Source: Citricoccus zhacaiensis (GTDB taxonomy: Bacteria; Actinomycetota; Actinomycetes; Actinomycetales; Micrococcaceae). From it: a stretch of DNA of 64,000 nt. The notes under the pieces are model-generated. The model was not told the origin of the DNA, searched no databases, and saw only the letters and a program-made list of their open reading frames with translations. The translations under genes and the position numbers were made by a program. Below, piece after piece: positions 28,181 through 37,637 of this stretch (positions within the stretch are counted from its first letter, which is position 1; every line of letters begins with the position of its first letter). The stretch is from contig NZ_BMLQ01000001.1 in assembly GCF_014645315.1 (NCBI RefSeq), positions 181,665 through 245,664 on the forward strand, written 5' to 3'.

Positions 28181-28990
28181 TCAGCCGGCCATCTTCCGCT
28201 GGAGGTCGTGCAGACGGGACTGCAGGGAGGAGTCGACGACGTCGTCTCCCACCTGGACCCGGATGCCACCCACCAGCTCGGGGTCGACGGCCACGTCCAA
28301 CTTCAGGTCGCGGCCAAAAAGGCGCTTCAATGCAGCGGCAAGCCGCTCCTGCTGAGCCGGGGCCAGGGGGCGGGCCACGGTGACTTCGGCGATCCACAGC
28401 CGCTGACGCTCCGCCACGGTGTCCACGAAGCCGCGGATGAGGTCCACGGGCTTGTGGCCCCTCGGTGCTTCCACGGCCTGGCGGACCAGGAGCTTGGCCT
28501 CGGCGGAACCGCTGCCCAGGAGCCGCTCGGCCAGGTTGCCCTTGGCCGAGGCGGGAGCCTGCGGATCCGTCAGTGCACGCTGGAGATCATGGGACTCCTG
28601 AACCGCACGGTTGAAGGACAACAGCTCGTCGGACAGCCGTCCGAGTCCATCCAGCCCGTCCCGTTCGGCCGAGGCCGCCACGGACGTGGTGGCCAGCTGC
28701 TCGAGTGAGTCCCCGAAGTCCCGGGTGCGGGACCACTTGAGCCCGGCCAGGGTGTTGAGGACCCGCAGGGCGTCCTCGGACACCTTGGACCCGAACAGTG
28801 AGCCGACGACTCCGGTGCGACGCTCCACCGACCACGAGGGGTCGGTCAGGGCGCGGCGCAACGGGGCGCTGGAGTCCACCGCCGCCAGAGCGGTGAACAG
28901 CTCGGAAGCCAGCTGGGTGCCGCCGGAGACCAGGACACTGTCCAGTTCCTGCCGGGCGGTGGCCAGGGAATCGCTCGATGCACCTGCCAT
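28181..28990 (-). CDS. atpH: ATP synthase delta subunit
   Basis: A 269-residue F1 peripheral-stalk subunit (OSCP homologue) linking the b dimer to F1. Helical throughout, with the conserved C-terminal block VTVARPLAPAQQERLAAAL and a Gly-rich turn LVGGIRVQVGDDVVD. It is longer than E. coli delta (about 177) as usual in actinobacteria. The ATG overlaps the atpF stop by one base (TAATG). Confidence 0.95.
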   Translation of the reverse strand: MAGASSDSLATARQELDSVLVSGGTQLASELFTALAAVDSSAPLRRALTDPSWSVERRTGVVGSLFGSKVSEDALRVLNTLAGLKWSRTRDFGDSLEQLATTSVAASAERDGLDGLGRLSDELLSFNRAVQESHDLQRALTDPQAPASAKGNLAERLLGSGSAEAKLLVRQAVEAPRGHKPVDLIRGFVDTVAERQRLWIAEVTVARPLAPAQQERLAAALKRLFGRDLKLDVAVDPELVGGIRVQVGDDVVDSSLQSRLHDLQRKMAG

Positions 28991-29565
28991 TACTCAGCCA
29001 CACCTGCCGTGCCGGACGCGGTGCCGGCGGTCGAGTTGCGCTCGAGGTCCTCGAGGAACCGGTCCACCACGCGCTGCGAGCGGGCGTCGTCCTCCAGGGA
29101 TTCGCCGACGATGCGGCTGGCCAGGGTGGTGGCCAGGGCACCGACGTCGGTGCGGAGCGAGGACTCGGCCTGCAGGCGCTCAGCGGCGATCTGGACCTGG
29201 GCCTGCTCGACCAGTCGGGCAGCCTCGGCGGCTGCCTTCTCCCTGGCCTCGGCCAGGATCTGGGCGCCTTCGGTACGGGCCTCTTCGCGGACGCGGTTGG
29301 CCTCGGCGTAGCCCTCCTGCTGCTGCTGCTCGTAGTCGGCCTTGAGGGCGTTGGCCTCGGCCTGGGCCTTCTCGGCCTTCTCGAGTCCGCCCTCGATGGC
29401 GTCCACGCGGTTCTGGTAGGAGTTCTCCAGAGCCGGGGCGATGTACTTCACCACGAGGAACATCAACACGGCAAAGCCAACGGCGGTAACGAGCACCTCC
29501 CACCAGTTGGGAACGAGGGGGTTGGCGCCCTCGGCTGCAGCGAGAATCGCTTCAGACCTGATCAT
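28990..29565 (-). CDS. atpF: ATP synthase b subunit
   Basis: A 191-residue Fo peripheral-stalk subunit. One transmembrane helix near residues 24-45 (WEVLVTAVGFAVLMFLVVKYI) is followed by a long Ala/Glu/Gln/Arg-rich coiled coil (50-150). The C-terminus is Gly/Thr-rich. An AAGGATG ribosome-binding site precedes the ATG. It lies between the c and delta genes in the standard order. Confidence 0.95.
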   Translation of the reverse strand: MIRSEAILAAAEGANPLVPNWWEVLVTAVGFAVLMFLVVKYIAPALENSYQNRVDAIEGGLEKAEKAQAEANALKADYEQQQQEGYAEANRVREEARTEGAQILAEAREKAAAEAARLVEQAQVQIAAERLQAESSLRTDVGALATTLASRIVGESLEDDARSQRVVDRFLEDLERNSTAGTASGTAGVAE

Positions 29566-29635
29566 GTTTCAACCATCCTTTGGTGAAGTTTCCTGCTCTG
29601 TGGATGGCCGGCGAGCCGGCCGGGAAGGGCAGGAA

Positions 29636-29845
29636 TCAGAGGACGAAAGCGAAGACCAGGCCCAGGATGGCCAGGGCCTCGGCGAGGGCGAAGCCCAGCA
29701 GGGCGATGGGCTGCAGGATGCGCTGGGCTTCCGGCTGACGGGCGACGCCGTTGATGTAGGCGGCGAAGATCAGGCCCACGCCGATGGCGGAGCCGATGGA
29801 GGCCAGGCCGTAGCCGATCAAGTTGAGGTTGCCGGAGATTTCCAT
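29636..29845 (-). CDS. atpE: ATP synthase c subunit
   Basis: A 69-residue hairpin of two transmembrane helices that assembles into the rotor ring. Gly-rich helix 1 ([17 protein letters not shown]) and the polar loop RQPEAQ lead to helix 2, which carries the ion-binding carboxylate E56 ([10 protein letters not shown]). ATG 29845 has AAGGA about 6 nt upstream and gives the exact family length; the frame is open to 29944 but that part is not family-like. It is the diarylquinoline target in mycobacteria. Confidence 0.97.
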   Translation of the reverse strand: MEISGNLNLIGYGLASIGSAIGVGLIFAAYINGVARQPEAQRILQPIALLGFALAEALAILGLVFAFVL

Positions 29846-29992
29846 GGTGTTCCTTTCAAGATGCCTGACGGCAGGTTGTGCGGAGGGTTCCCGGTGAGGA
29901 TCCGGCGGTTGCCGGTACCGGGACGTGCTGCGGTGGCGGATCACTCCGCCGAACCGTGCCCACCTTCACCCAAGGATGGCGGGCCCGGAAGG

Positions 29993-30805
29993 TCAGTGGT
30001 CGTTGGCGGCCAGCGCCCCTTGGATGTAGATCGCGGTGAGCAGGGTGAAGACGAACGCCTGCAGGTACATGATCAGCAGTTCCAGGAAGTACATGGCCAC
30101 GGAGCCGAGGACCACGAGGACACCGGTGGCCTGAAGGGCGACGTTGCCCGTCTCCATGATCAGGAACTGGGCACCCGCACCGGCCAGCATGATGATCATG
30201 TGGCCGGAGAGCATGGTGGCCATCAGACGCAGCGAGTGGGTCAGCGGGCGGACAAGGAAGGTGGAGATGACTTCCAGCGGCACCAGCAGCGGCAGGATCC
30301 AGCCGGGGACACCGCTGGGGACCACGGCCAGCTTGAAGTACTTGAGGCCGTTGCGCTTGATGCCCAGGCCGATCCAGATGATGTAGACGATCAGCGCCAG
30401 GGCATAGGCCGACCCGGCGTGCGAGAAGCTCGGCAGCTGCAGGAACGGCACGGCGCCGAACAGGTTGTTCACGATCACGAAGAAGAACAGACTGAACAGC
30501 AACGGGACGAAGGGCTTGAACTCCTTCTCGCCGATGATGTCCCGGCCCATGCCGTTGCGCACGAAGGCGTAGCCTGACTCCGCGAGCCACTGCACCTTGC
30601 CCGGAACGAGCCCCGGCTTGCGCATGGCGAGCATGAAGAAGGCGGAGATGAGGATCACCGAGAGGATGATCATCAGCATCTGCTTGCCGAAACCCGTGCC
30701 ATACTCGGCCATCCAGGGCAGGATGTCCGGCAGGTGGGTCTGGTCGATCGTGGGAGGAGCGAATCCACCCTCATCGGTGGAGCTGGCGAGCACGATCGGT
30801 AGCAC
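29993..30805 (-). CDS. atpB: ATP synthase a subunit
   Basis: A 270-residue Fo membrane subunit forming the proton half-channels. Transmembrane segments start near residue 42 (MLMIILSVILISAFFML). The conserved block FLVRPLTHSLRLMATMLSGHM contains the essential arginine of the SLRL motif. The GTG at 30805 is used because AGAGGA lies 6 nt upstream; the alternative is a TTG at 30832. It is the first gene of the atpBEFHAGDC run. Confidence 0.95.
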   Translation of the reverse strand: MLPIVLASSTDEGGFAPPTIDQTHLPDILPWMAEYGTGFGKQMLMIILSVILISAFFMLAMRKPGLVPGKVQWLAESGYAFVRNGMGRDIIGEKEFKPFVPLLFSLFFFVIVNNLFGAVPFLQLPSFSHAGSAYALALIVYIIWIGLGIKRNGLKYFKLAVVPSGVPGWILPLLVPLEVISTFLVRPLTHSLRLMATMLSGHMIIMLAGAGAQFLIMETGNVALQATGVLVVLGSVAMYFLELLIMYLQAFVFTLLTAIYIQGALAANDH

Positions 30806-30896
30806 GCTGATCCTCTCTGCAGTGTCGGTCAACAGGACGCGTACGGCGCGTTCCCACCGGTGCGGTCAGGCGGGCGGCACAGCGCAGCCCCGACCG

Positions 30897-30925
30897 TCGT
30901 TATTGATCGTTGATGAGCCTATCAA
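30897..30925 (-). promoter_or_regulatory. candidate sigma-70-type promoter of the atp operon
   Basis: On the minus strand TTGATA (30920-30925), a 17-nt spacer and TAACGA (30897-30902) lie 90-120 nt upstream of atpB, in a locally AT-rich stretch (about 30900-31010) that stands out from the surroundings. The gap from atpB to the upstream gene also holds a hairpin at 31041-31082. Confidence 0.45.
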
Positions 30926-31040
30926 ACCGGGCGTGGTGCTGATGACCAAAAAGCCCAATTCGGCGCGGTTTTCGCGCCTCGGGACGATTTATTTCTACGT
31001 TGTGTCGAAGTCACACCGTCATCGGCCTGACATCCGCCCG

Positions 31041-31082
31041 TGACCAGACCGTGATGCGGCGTCCATTCGCCGCCCCTGGTCA
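31041..31082 (-). terminator. nested inverted repeat after the atpI-like gene
   Basis: Outer stem TGACCAG/CTGGTCA (7 bp) encloses inner stem GCGGCG/CGCCGC (6 bp, loop TCCATT). It lies 30 nt beyond the stop of the minus-strand atpI-like gene and before the atp promoter region. No U-tract follows, so termination is an inference. Confidence 0.45.
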
Positions 31083-31111
31083 TCCATCGAGGCATTGAGG
31101 CGCCGATGAGG

Positions 31112-31552
31112 TCAGTCGTCGTAGATCTGCTGCCGCGTCCGGGCGAAGACGAGGACCTCGGTCACCTGCCAGGCCACGATCGCCACGAGCGCGCCGAGTC
31201 CGGCGGCCATGGTGTCGAGCCAGGCCGGCGTGGGCACCACGGTCAGCAGCACCGCCATCAGGATGATCTTCAGGACGAAACCGAACAGGGCGATGAACAC
31301 CGCCTGCTCCCGCCAGCGGTCCCAGGACCAGGCCGTCACGAGCAGCGTGAGACCGGAGAGAACCACGACGGCGGCGCCGGCCAGTCCCAGCGACGCGGCG
31401 GCGGCTCCGCCGGCCGGTCCCCCGACCACCAGCCACGCGACGACCACGGCCACGGCCAGTGCGGCCACGGAGCCGATGAGGCAGGCGGTGAGGATTCCCC
31501 ACCAGCCGCGGGTGTTGACGCGCTTCACGGACGATTTCATGGACGGCTTCAT
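31112..31552 (-). CDS. AtpI-like membrane protein upstream of the ATP synthase operon
   Basis: A 146-residue protein with four hydrophobic segments (about 18-44, 52-73, 84-106, 114-135) and short polar loops, the layout of the Rv1303/AtpI-like proteins that precede atpB and may assist Fo assembly or ion supply. ATG 31552 overlaps the wecA stop (ATGA), so it is the last gene of the prfA-prmC-sua5-wecA run. About 280 nt with an AT-rich promoter region separate it from atpB, so it need not be co-transcribed with the synthase genes. Confidence 0.85.
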   Translation of the reverse strand: MKPSMKSSVKRVNTRGWWGILTACLIGSVAALAVAVVVAWLVVGGPAGGAAAASLGLAGAAVVVLSGLTLLVTAWSWDRWREQAVFIALFGFVLKIILMAVLLTVVPTPAWLDTMAAGLGALVAIVAWQVTEVLVFARTRQQIYDD

Positions 31553-32664
31553 GAGCGGAGTTCCCTCGATGATTCCCTCGAACGGCGCACCCAGGGGTGC
31601 AGGGTCAGGTATCCGGCGCCCAGCAGCAGGACGCCGACGACCGGCAGGACGATCAGCCAGTCGAAGAAGTTCAGTGAGACCACCCCGTAGGCGATCAGGA
31701 AGGTCCACAGGTAGAGCAGCAGCACGGCCTGCCGGTGGGTCCACCCGCCGTCCACGAGTTTGTGGTGCAGGTGTCCGCGGTCGGCCGAGAACGGGCTGGC
31801 CCCGCGGACCGTCCGGCGCACCACGGCCAGGGCCAGGTCCAGCAGCGGCAGAGCCATGACGGCGATCGGCAGCAGGATCGGCATGTAGGCCGGGACGTTC
31901 CGGAAGCGGAAGCCCTCCATCGCCTCCACGTCCGCGGTCACGGCCACGGCGGCGGCTGCCAGGAGCAGGCCGATGAGCATGGCGCCCACCTCGCCCATGA
32001 AGATCTTCGCCGGGTTGAAGTTGTGCGGGAGGAAGCCGAGGCAGGACCCGACGAGGACGGCCATGAGCAGGGTGGCCAGGTTCGAGTAGTCGAACTCGTT
32101 GATGGTCCGGGTCAGCAGGTAGGTGTAGATGAAGAAGGCTGAGCCCCCGATGACGGCCATCCCGGCGGCCAGCCCGTCGAGGCCGTCCACGAAGTTGATG
32201 GCATTCATGGTCAGCACGAGGATGAAGATCGTCAGACCGATCTGGATCGGTTCGTTGCCCACCGCGATCCATCCCACCGGCATGGCCTCGACCCGGATCC
32301 CATGGAAGGCCACCAGCGCGGCGGCCGTCACCTGGGCGGCGAGCTTGAGGGTCCAGTGCAGGTCCCACAGATCGTCTGCCACGCCCATCGCCAGGACCAC
32401 GGCGAGGGCGAACAACAGCCCGCGGATCGGATCGGGGTCGGAGAAGATGCCGTCGAGGAACGGGATCATGGCGCCGATCCCCAACGCCACTAGCACGCCG
32501 GCGATCATGGCCACCCCGCCGAGCTTGGGCACCGGCTCGCGGTGTACGTCCCGCTGGCGCTGCGGGGTGTAGACGCCCCCGGCCAGGGCGAGCCTGCGCA
32601 CCGCCGGTGTCAGGACGAAGCTGATGACGGCGGAAAGCCCCAGCAGCAGCAGGTAGACCTTCAT
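31549..32664 (-). CDS. wecA: undecaprenyl/decaprenyl-phosphate GlcNAc-1-phosphate transferase (WecA/MraY family)
   Basis: A 371-residue polytopic membrane enzyme attaching a sugar-1-phosphate to a polyprenyl phosphate, the first lipid-linked step of cell-wall polymer linkage units. About ten to eleven transmembrane segments are visible. Catalytic signatures are VADDLWDLHW near 95, NAINFVDGLDGLAAG near 160 and the DRGHLHHKLVDGG block near 300. In actinobacteria it usually supplies teichoic acid or arabinogalactan-type linkers (Rv1302 analogue). It overlaps sua5 by 4 nt and atpI by 4 nt. Confidence 0.93.
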   Translation of the reverse strand: MKVYLLLLGLSAVISFVLTPAVRRLALAGGVYTPQRQRDVHREPVPKLGGVAMIAGVLVALGIGAMIPFLDGIFSDPDPIRGLLFALAVVLAMGVADDLWDLHWTLKLAAQVTAAALVAFHGIRVEAMPVGWIAVGNEPIQIGLTIFILVLTMNAINFVDGLDGLAAGMAVIGGSAFFIYTYLLTRTINEFDYSNLATLLMAVLVGSCLGFLPHNFNPAKIFMGEVGAMLIGLLLAAAAVAVTADVEAMEGFRFRNVPAYMPILLPIAVMALPLLDLALAVVRRTVRGASPFSADRGHLHHKLVDGGWTHRQAVLLLYLWTFLIAYGVVSLNFFDWLIVLPVVGVLLLGAGYLTLHPWVRRSRESSRELRS

Positions 32665-33302
32665 TCCACCAGGTCCGGAACCACCGCGGCCAGCTCGCCG
32701 TAGGAGAGGGCTCCGTGACGCACCACGCGGAAGGGCGAGACGGTGCAGTCGATGATGGTGGACGGTTCGGAGACGGTGCGTTCGCCGTCGTCGAGGTAGA
32801 CGGACACCGTGTCGCCGAGCATCTCGCGGGCGGCCCCGGCCGTCGTCGCCGCCGGGAGAGACGTGCGGTTGGCGCTGGAGACGGCCAGCGGTCCGTACTC
32901 CTGGAGCAGCTCACGCGCCACCTGGTCGTCGGGCACGCGCAGGGCGACGGTCCCCCGGGTCTCCCCCAGGTCCCAGGTCAGCGAGGGCTGTGCCTGGAGG
33001 ATCAGGGTGAGGGCACCGGGCCAGAACTCCTCGGCCAGGTCCCGGGCGCCCTGCGGGACATCGACGGCCAGGCCGTCCATCACCCGCGTGCTCCCGATCA
33101 GCACCGGCGGCGGCATGGCACGTCCCCGGCCCTTGGCGGCCAGGAGCACCGCCACGGCCTGCGGGGAGAAGGCGTCGGCGCCGATCCCGTAGACGGTGTC
33201 CGTCGGCAGGACCACGCATTCGCGGTCGGCCAGTGCCGTCCGGGCCGCCTCGATGGCCTCGTCCAGTCCGGATTCCGTGGTGCAGTCGATCAGCAGGCTC
33301 AC
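32661..33302 (-). CDS. L-threonylcarbamoyladenylate synthase (Sua5/YwlC/TsaC)
   Basis: A 213-residue enzyme making threonylcarbamoyl-AMP from threonine, bicarbonate and ATP for the t6A37 modification of tRNAs. The YrdC-fold signatures are VVLPTDTVYGIGADAFS near 30-46, LLAAKGRGRAMPPPVLI near 54-70 and the SSANRTSLPA block near 145. It lacks the extra C-terminal Sua5 domain. It overlaps prmC by 4 nt and wecA by 4 nt, placing it inside a translation-related operon. Confidence 0.93.
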   Translation of the reverse strand: MSLLIDCTTESGLDEAIEAARTALADRECVVLPTDTVYGIGADAFSPQAVAVLLAAKGRGRAMPPPVLIGSTRVMDGLAVDVPQGARDLAEEFWPGALTLILQAQPSLTWDLGETRGTVALRVPDDQVARELLQEYGPLAVSSANRTSLPAATTAGAAREMLGDTVSVYLDDGERTVSEPSTIIDCTVSPFRVVRHGALSYGELAAVVPDLVE

Positions 33303-34234
33303 CGTGCCATTGTCCCATCCGTGCGCGCTGCGATCGTATAACGCGGCCGCCCGTTGAGGTCCTCTCGCGTCCGGACGTCGCTGAACAACCCTTCCCGCTG
33401 CAACAGATCGGCCACCAGTTCGCCCTGCGTGTCGTCGTGTTCCATGACCAGGGTGCCGCCCGGACGCAGCAGTCGGGTGGCCGTGGCCGCCACGACGGTC
33501 GGCATACGCATGCCGTCCGCTCCCCCGCCGTAGAGGGCCAGCCCCGGATCACGCCGCGCCTCGGCCTGGGCCGGGATGCGGCCGTCCGGCACGTACGGAG
33601 GGTTGGACACCACGACGTCGGCGCGGCCGTCCAGGTCCGGCAGTGCGGTCGCGGCGTCCCCCACGTGCAACGCGACACCGCGCGGGTCCAGGTTGGCGGC
33701 CGCCCACCAGGCCGCCTCGGGATCGGCCTCCACCGCGTGGACCGTGGCTCCGGGGACCTCGCTGGCCACCGCCGCCGCAATGGCCCCGGAGCCGGTGCAC
33801 AGATCGACCACGAGCGGGTGTCCATCCTGTTCGCCCGGTCCCGGCCGAACGGCCCGGGCGGCGTCGATGGCCGCTCCGGCGACGAGTTCGGTCTCCGGGC
33901 GGGGCAGGAACACGCCGTGTCCGACCTCCAGCTCCACGGAACGGAAGGTCGTGGTGCCGGTCAGGTACTGCAGTGGGGTGCGGGTGGCGCGGGAGATCGT
34001 CAGCCGGCGAAGGTCGACGGACTGGAGCGGATCAATCCGCCGTCCGGCGATGGCCCAGGCGGCCACCTCGCCGCGGCCGGCACCCAGGACGTGGGCGGCC
34101 AGCAGCTCGGCGTCCGCGCGCGGCGAGTCCACGCCGGCCGCGGCCAGCAGCTCGGTCGAGGAGCGTAGCAAGGACTCCAGCGTCACGGCGTCCGTCTGGA
34201 AGTCAGCCTGCCGGTCAGTCACAGTGTCAGTCAT
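33299..34234 (-). CDS. prmC: peptide chain release factor N5-glutamine methyltransferase
   Basis: A 311-residue SAM-dependent enzyme that methylates the GGQ glutamine of release factors. The N-terminal helical domain (about 1-95) recognises the factor; the Rossmann domain has [14 protein letters not shown] near 132 and the catalytic VVSNPPYVP near 195. Its substrate RF1 is coded immediately upstream with an 8-nt overlap, so the two are translationally coupled. Confidence 0.95.
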   Translation of the reverse strand: MTDTVTDRQADFQTDAVTLESLLRSSTELLAAAGVDSPRADAELLAAHVLGAGRGEVAAWAIAGRRIDPLQSVDLRRLTISRATRTPLQYLTGTTTFRSVELEVGHGVFLPRPETELVAGAAIDAARAVRPGPGEQDGHPLVVDLCTGSGAIAAAVASEVPGATVHAVEADPEAAWWAAANLDPRGVALHVGDAATALPDLDGRADVVVSNPPYVPDGRIPAQAEARRDPGLALYGGGADGMRMPTVVAATATRLLRPGGTLVMEHDDTQGELVADLLQREGLFSDVRTREDLNGRPRYTIAARTDGTMAR

Positions 34235-35306
34235 GCTGCCCCAACGCCTCCAATCGGTGCGCCTCGTCCATCTCGATGCAGGACTGCAGGACGGGGCCGA
34301 GGTCGCCGTCCAGGACGGCGTCGAGGTTGTAGGCCTTGTATCCGGTGCGGTGGTCCGCCACCCGGTTCTCCGGGTAGTTGTAGGTCCGGATGCGTTCGGA
34401 GCGGTCCATGGTCCGGACCTGGGAATGCCGTACGGCGGCGTTCTCGGCGTCGAGCTGTTCCTGCCGGTGGGCCAGGATCCTCGAACGCAGCACGCGCATG
34501 CCGGCCTCTCGGTTCTGGATCTGCGACTTCTCGTTCTGCATCGACACCACGATCCCGGTGGGCAGGTGAGTGATGCGTACCGCGGAGTCGGTGGTGTTCA
34601 CGGACTGGCCGCCCGGACCGGAGGAGCGGTACACGTCGATCTTGAGGTCGTTGGCGGAGATGGCGACCTCCTCCGGCGCGTCGACCTCGGGGAACACCAG
34701 CACGCCGGCTGCCGACGTGTGGATGCGGCCCTGGGACTCAGTGACGGGGACGCGCTGCACGCGGTGCACACCGCCCTCGAACTTCAGGTGCGCGAAGACG
34801 CCCTGGGACGGGTCGGTCGAGTTGCCCTTGATGGCTACCTGGACATCCTTGTAGCCACCGAGGTCAGACTCCGTGGTGGAGAGGATCTCGGTCTTCCACC
34901 CCTTGGACTCGGCGAAGCGCACGTACATCCGCAGCAGGTCCGCGGCGAAGAGGGCGGCCTCCTCGCCGCCCTCGCCGCCCTTGATCTCGAGGATGGCGTC
35001 CCGCGCATCGGCCGGGTCCCGGGGAATGAGCAACCGGCGCAGCTTCTCCGTGGCCTGCTCCGCCGCGGCCTCGAGCTCGGGCACCTCGGCGGCGAACTCC
35101 TCGTCGTCCTCGGCGAGCTCGCGGGCATCGGCGAGGTCGGCCTCGGCCTGGGTCCACGCCCGGTGCGCCGCGACGATGGCACCGAGCTCGGCGAAGCGGC
35201 GGCCCAGCTTCCGGGACAGGGCCTGGTCCTGGTGCACGGCGGGGTCCGCAAGTCTCTCGGTGAGCTCGTGGTGCTCGTCCAGCAGGTCCTGCACGGATTC
35301 GAACAT
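34227..35306 (-). CDS. prfA: peptide chain release factor 1
   Basis: A 359-residue factor that reads UAA and UAG and triggers peptide release. The GGQ motif ([17 protein letters not shown]) is near residue 230, and the coiled N-terminal domain (1-95) and the domain 2 block ([16 protein letters not shown]-like) are complete. GAAGGAAG precedes the ATG. In M. tuberculosis rpmE lies between rho and prfA; here that gap is 144 nt and has no L31 gene. Confidence 0.97.
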   Translation of the reverse strand: MFESVQDLLDEHHELTERLADPAVHQDQALSRKLGRRFAELGAIVAAHRAWTQAEADLADARELAEDDEEFAAEVPELEAAAEQATEKLRRLLIPRDPADARDAILEIKGGEGGEEAALFAADLLRMYVRFAESKGWKTEILSTTESDLGGYKDVQVAIKGNSTDPSQGVFAHLKFEGGVHRVQRVPVTESQGRIHTSAAGVLVFPEVDAPEEVAISANDLKIDVYRSSGPGGQSVNTTDSAVRITHLPTGIVVSMQNEKSQIQNREAGMRVLRSRILAHRQEQLDAENAAVRHSQVRTMDRSERIRTYNYPENRVADHRTGYKAYNLDAVLDGDLGPVLQSCIEMDEAHRLEALGQHD

Positions 35307-35450
35307 GGGTGTCTTCCTTCAGTCAGGGGCGCAGCCGGGGCCGGTTCCCGGTGATGGGGCGAACGACTCGGCCCCCGCCCTTCCGCCGTCCAGTGCCCGG
35401 TGGAGACCGGACAGCGCAGACGGAGGAGGGACGGGGGCCAGGGTGGGTCG

Positions 35451-37637
35451 CTACTTCTCGCCCTTGGAACCCAACGTGGTCTTGGAGACCAGCATGAGGA
35501 ACTCGGCGTTCGACTGCGTCTCCTTGATCTTGTTGGTCAGGATCTCCAGTGCCTGCTGCGTGTCCAGGCCGGACAGCACCCGGCGCAGCTTCCACATGAT
35601 CTTGATCTCGTCGGAGGTCAAGAGGTTCTCCTCACGGCGGGTGCCGGAGGCGTTGACGTCGACGGCCGGGAAGATGCGCTTGTCCGCCAGCTGGCGGGAC
35701 AGACGCAGTTCCATGTTGCCGGTGCCCTTGAACTCCTCGAAGATGACCTCGTCCATCTTGGACCCGGTCTCTACCAGGGCGGTGGCGAGGATGGTCAGGG
35801 AGCCACCGTTCTCGATGTTGCGGGCGGCACCGAAGAACCGCTTCGGCGGGTACAGCGCCGAGGAGTCCACGCCACCGGACAGGATGCGGCCGGAGGCCGG
35901 TGCGGCCAGGTTGTAGGCACGGCCCAGACGGGTCATGGAATCCAGCAGGACCACCACGTCGCGGCCCATCTCCACGAGGCGCTTGGCCCGTTCGATGGCC
36001 AGTTCGGCCACGGTGGTGTGGTCATCGGCAGGACGGTCGAAGGTCGAGGCGATGACCTCGCCCTTGACCGAGCGCTGCATGTCGGTGACCTCTTCCGGAC
36101 GCTCGTCCACCAGCACCATCATGAGGTGCACCTCAGGGTTGTTGGTGGTGACGGCATTCGCGATGGACTGCAGGATCATCGTCTTGCCGGCCTTCGGCGG
36201 CGAGACGATGAGGCCGCGCTGCCCCTTGCCGATCGGCGAGACCAGGTCAATCACGCGCGGGCCGACCAGCTTGGGATCGGTCTCCAGGCGCAGACGCTCC
36301 TGCGGGTACAGCGGCACCAGGTCGTTGAACTTCGTGCGCTTGGGGCTGTCCTCGGCCTGCTGTCCGTTGACCGAGGTCAGGCGCACCAGGGCGTTGAACT
36401 TCTGCCGGTTGCCACCGCCGGTGTTGTTGTTGTTGTTCTGGCTCTCGCCGTCACGCGGGGCGCGGATGGCGCCCACGACGGCGTCGCCCTTGCGCAGGCC
36501 GTACTTCTTGACCATGGACAGGGAGACGTAGACGTCGTTCGGGCCGGGCAGGTAGCCGGAGGTCCGCACGAAGGCGTAGTTGTCCAGGACGTCCAGGATG
36601 CCGGCGACGGGCAGCAGCACGTCGTCCTCGGTCATCTCGGTGTCGTCGACCTCGGGGCCGCTGCGACCGCGGCGGTTGCGGTTGCGGTCGTTGCGATTGC
36701 GGTTGCGGCGGTTGCGGCGGCTGTCCTCGTCGCGGTCGTTGTTCCGCTCGTTGCGGTCGTTGTTCCGGTTGGTGCCCCGGGAACCGGACTGCTGATCGTT
36801 GTCGGACTTGCTGTCAGACCTGTTGCTGTCAGACCTGTTGTCCTGCTGGCGATCGGCGTTCCGGTCGCTGCGGTCGTTGTTCCGGTCGTTACGGCTGTTC
36901 CGGTCATTCCGGTCGCCACGGCCGGAGCGATTGTTGCGGTCGCCGCGGGCGTTCCGGTCGTTGGAGCGCTCCTGCTGGCCGTCGGTCCCCTGGCCGGCGC
37001 CCTCGCTGGCACCGTTCCGGGACTCGGACGCCGCCTCGGACGAGGTCTCCGCGGGGGCGGACTGGTCCTCGCCGGTGGTGCCGGCCGCCGACTCGGCGCG
37101 GCGTGAACGGGTCCGGCGGGCCGGACGCTCGGGAGCGCCGCCCTCGGTGCCCGCGGCCGACGTCGCGGGCTGCTTCTGGTCGCTCGACTGCTCGACCGAC
37201 TGGTCTGCCGACGAGTCAGCCTGCTTCTGGTCAGCCGGCTGCTCAGCCTGCTTCTGCTCGGCCTGGGCGCCGGCGGCCTTGGTGCCGCGGGTACGGCGCT
37301 TCGGTGCGGCCGCGCCGTCATCGGCGCCGGCCTTGCTGTCGGCACCGGCCTTGGTGTCCGACCCGGCTGCGGCACCGGACGTGTTCTCAGCCTGCTTGCG
37401 GTCCGCGACGGAGCCGCCGCGCTGGTGGCTGGAGATGGCGGCCACCAGGTCGGATTTGCGCATCCGGGATCCCCCGGTGATGCCGAGCTGGGAGGCCAGC
37501 GCCTGCAGCTGGGCCAGCTTCAGGCCAGCCAGTCCGCCGCCTGCTGGGGCGGCGGTGGTGGCAGTGGTGGCAGCCGCGGCGGGTGCCTCGGCGGAATTGC
37601 CCGCGGAGGCCGTGGGCAGTTCAGTGGTTTCGGTCAC
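35451..37637 (-). CDS. rho: transcription termination factor Rho with long disordered insert
   Basis: A 728-residue hexameric RNA helicase that ends transcription. A Rho_N helix-turn motif (LAGLKLAQLQALASQLGI) is at about 33-50. Residues 80-330 are low complexity, first Ala/Gln/Lys/Asp-rich and then an Arg/Asn/Asp-rich run of RNDRN-type units. The primary RNA-binding domain starts near 338, and Walker A PPKAGKT lies near 480. The insert is typical of Micrococcus-type Rho and adds RNA contacts suited to high-GC transcripts. Start is GTG with GAGAAGGA about 7 nt upstream. The 240-nt leader is rich in hairpins. Confidence 0.96.
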   Translation of the reverse strand: MTETTELPTASAGNSAEAPAAAATTATTAAPAGGGLAGLKLAQLQALASQLGITGGSRMRKSDLVAAISSHQRGGSVADRKQAENTSGAAAGSDTKAGADSKAGADDGAAAPKRRTRGTKAAGAQAEQKQAEQPADQKQADSSADQSVEQSSDQKQPATSAAGTEGGAPERPARRTRSRRAESAAGTTGEDQSAPAETSSEAASESRNGASEGAGQGTDGQQERSNDRNARGDRNNRSGRGDRNDRNSRNDRNNDRSDRNADRQQDNRSDSNRSDSKSDNDQQSGSRGTNRNNDRNERNNDRDEDSRRNRRNRNRNDRNRNRRGRSGPEVDDTEMTEDDVLLPVAGILDVLDNYAFVRTSGYLPGPNDVYVSLSMVKKYGLRKGDAVVGAIRAPRDGESQNNNNNTGGGNRQKFNALVRLTSVNGQQAEDSPKRTKFNDLVPLYPQERLRLETDPKLVGPRVIDLVSPIGKGQRGLIVSPPKAGKTMILQSIANAVTTNNPEVHLMMVLVDERPEEVTDMQRSVKGEVIASTFDRPADDHTTVAELAIERAKRLVEMGRDVVVLLDSMTRLGRAYNLAAPASGRILSGGVDSSALYPPKRFFGAARNIENGGSLTILATALVETGSKMDEVIFEEFKGTGNMELRLSRQLADKRIFPAVDVNASGTRREENLLTSDEIKIMWKLRRVLSGLDTQQALEILTNKIKETQSNAEFLMLVSKTTLGSKGEK

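Noticed and set aside
31112-32914. A 600-codon minus-strand frame ending in the AtpI-like protein
   Set aside because: Only the last 146 codons from ATG 31552 make a membrane protein; the rest is antisense-frame text over wecA and sua5.
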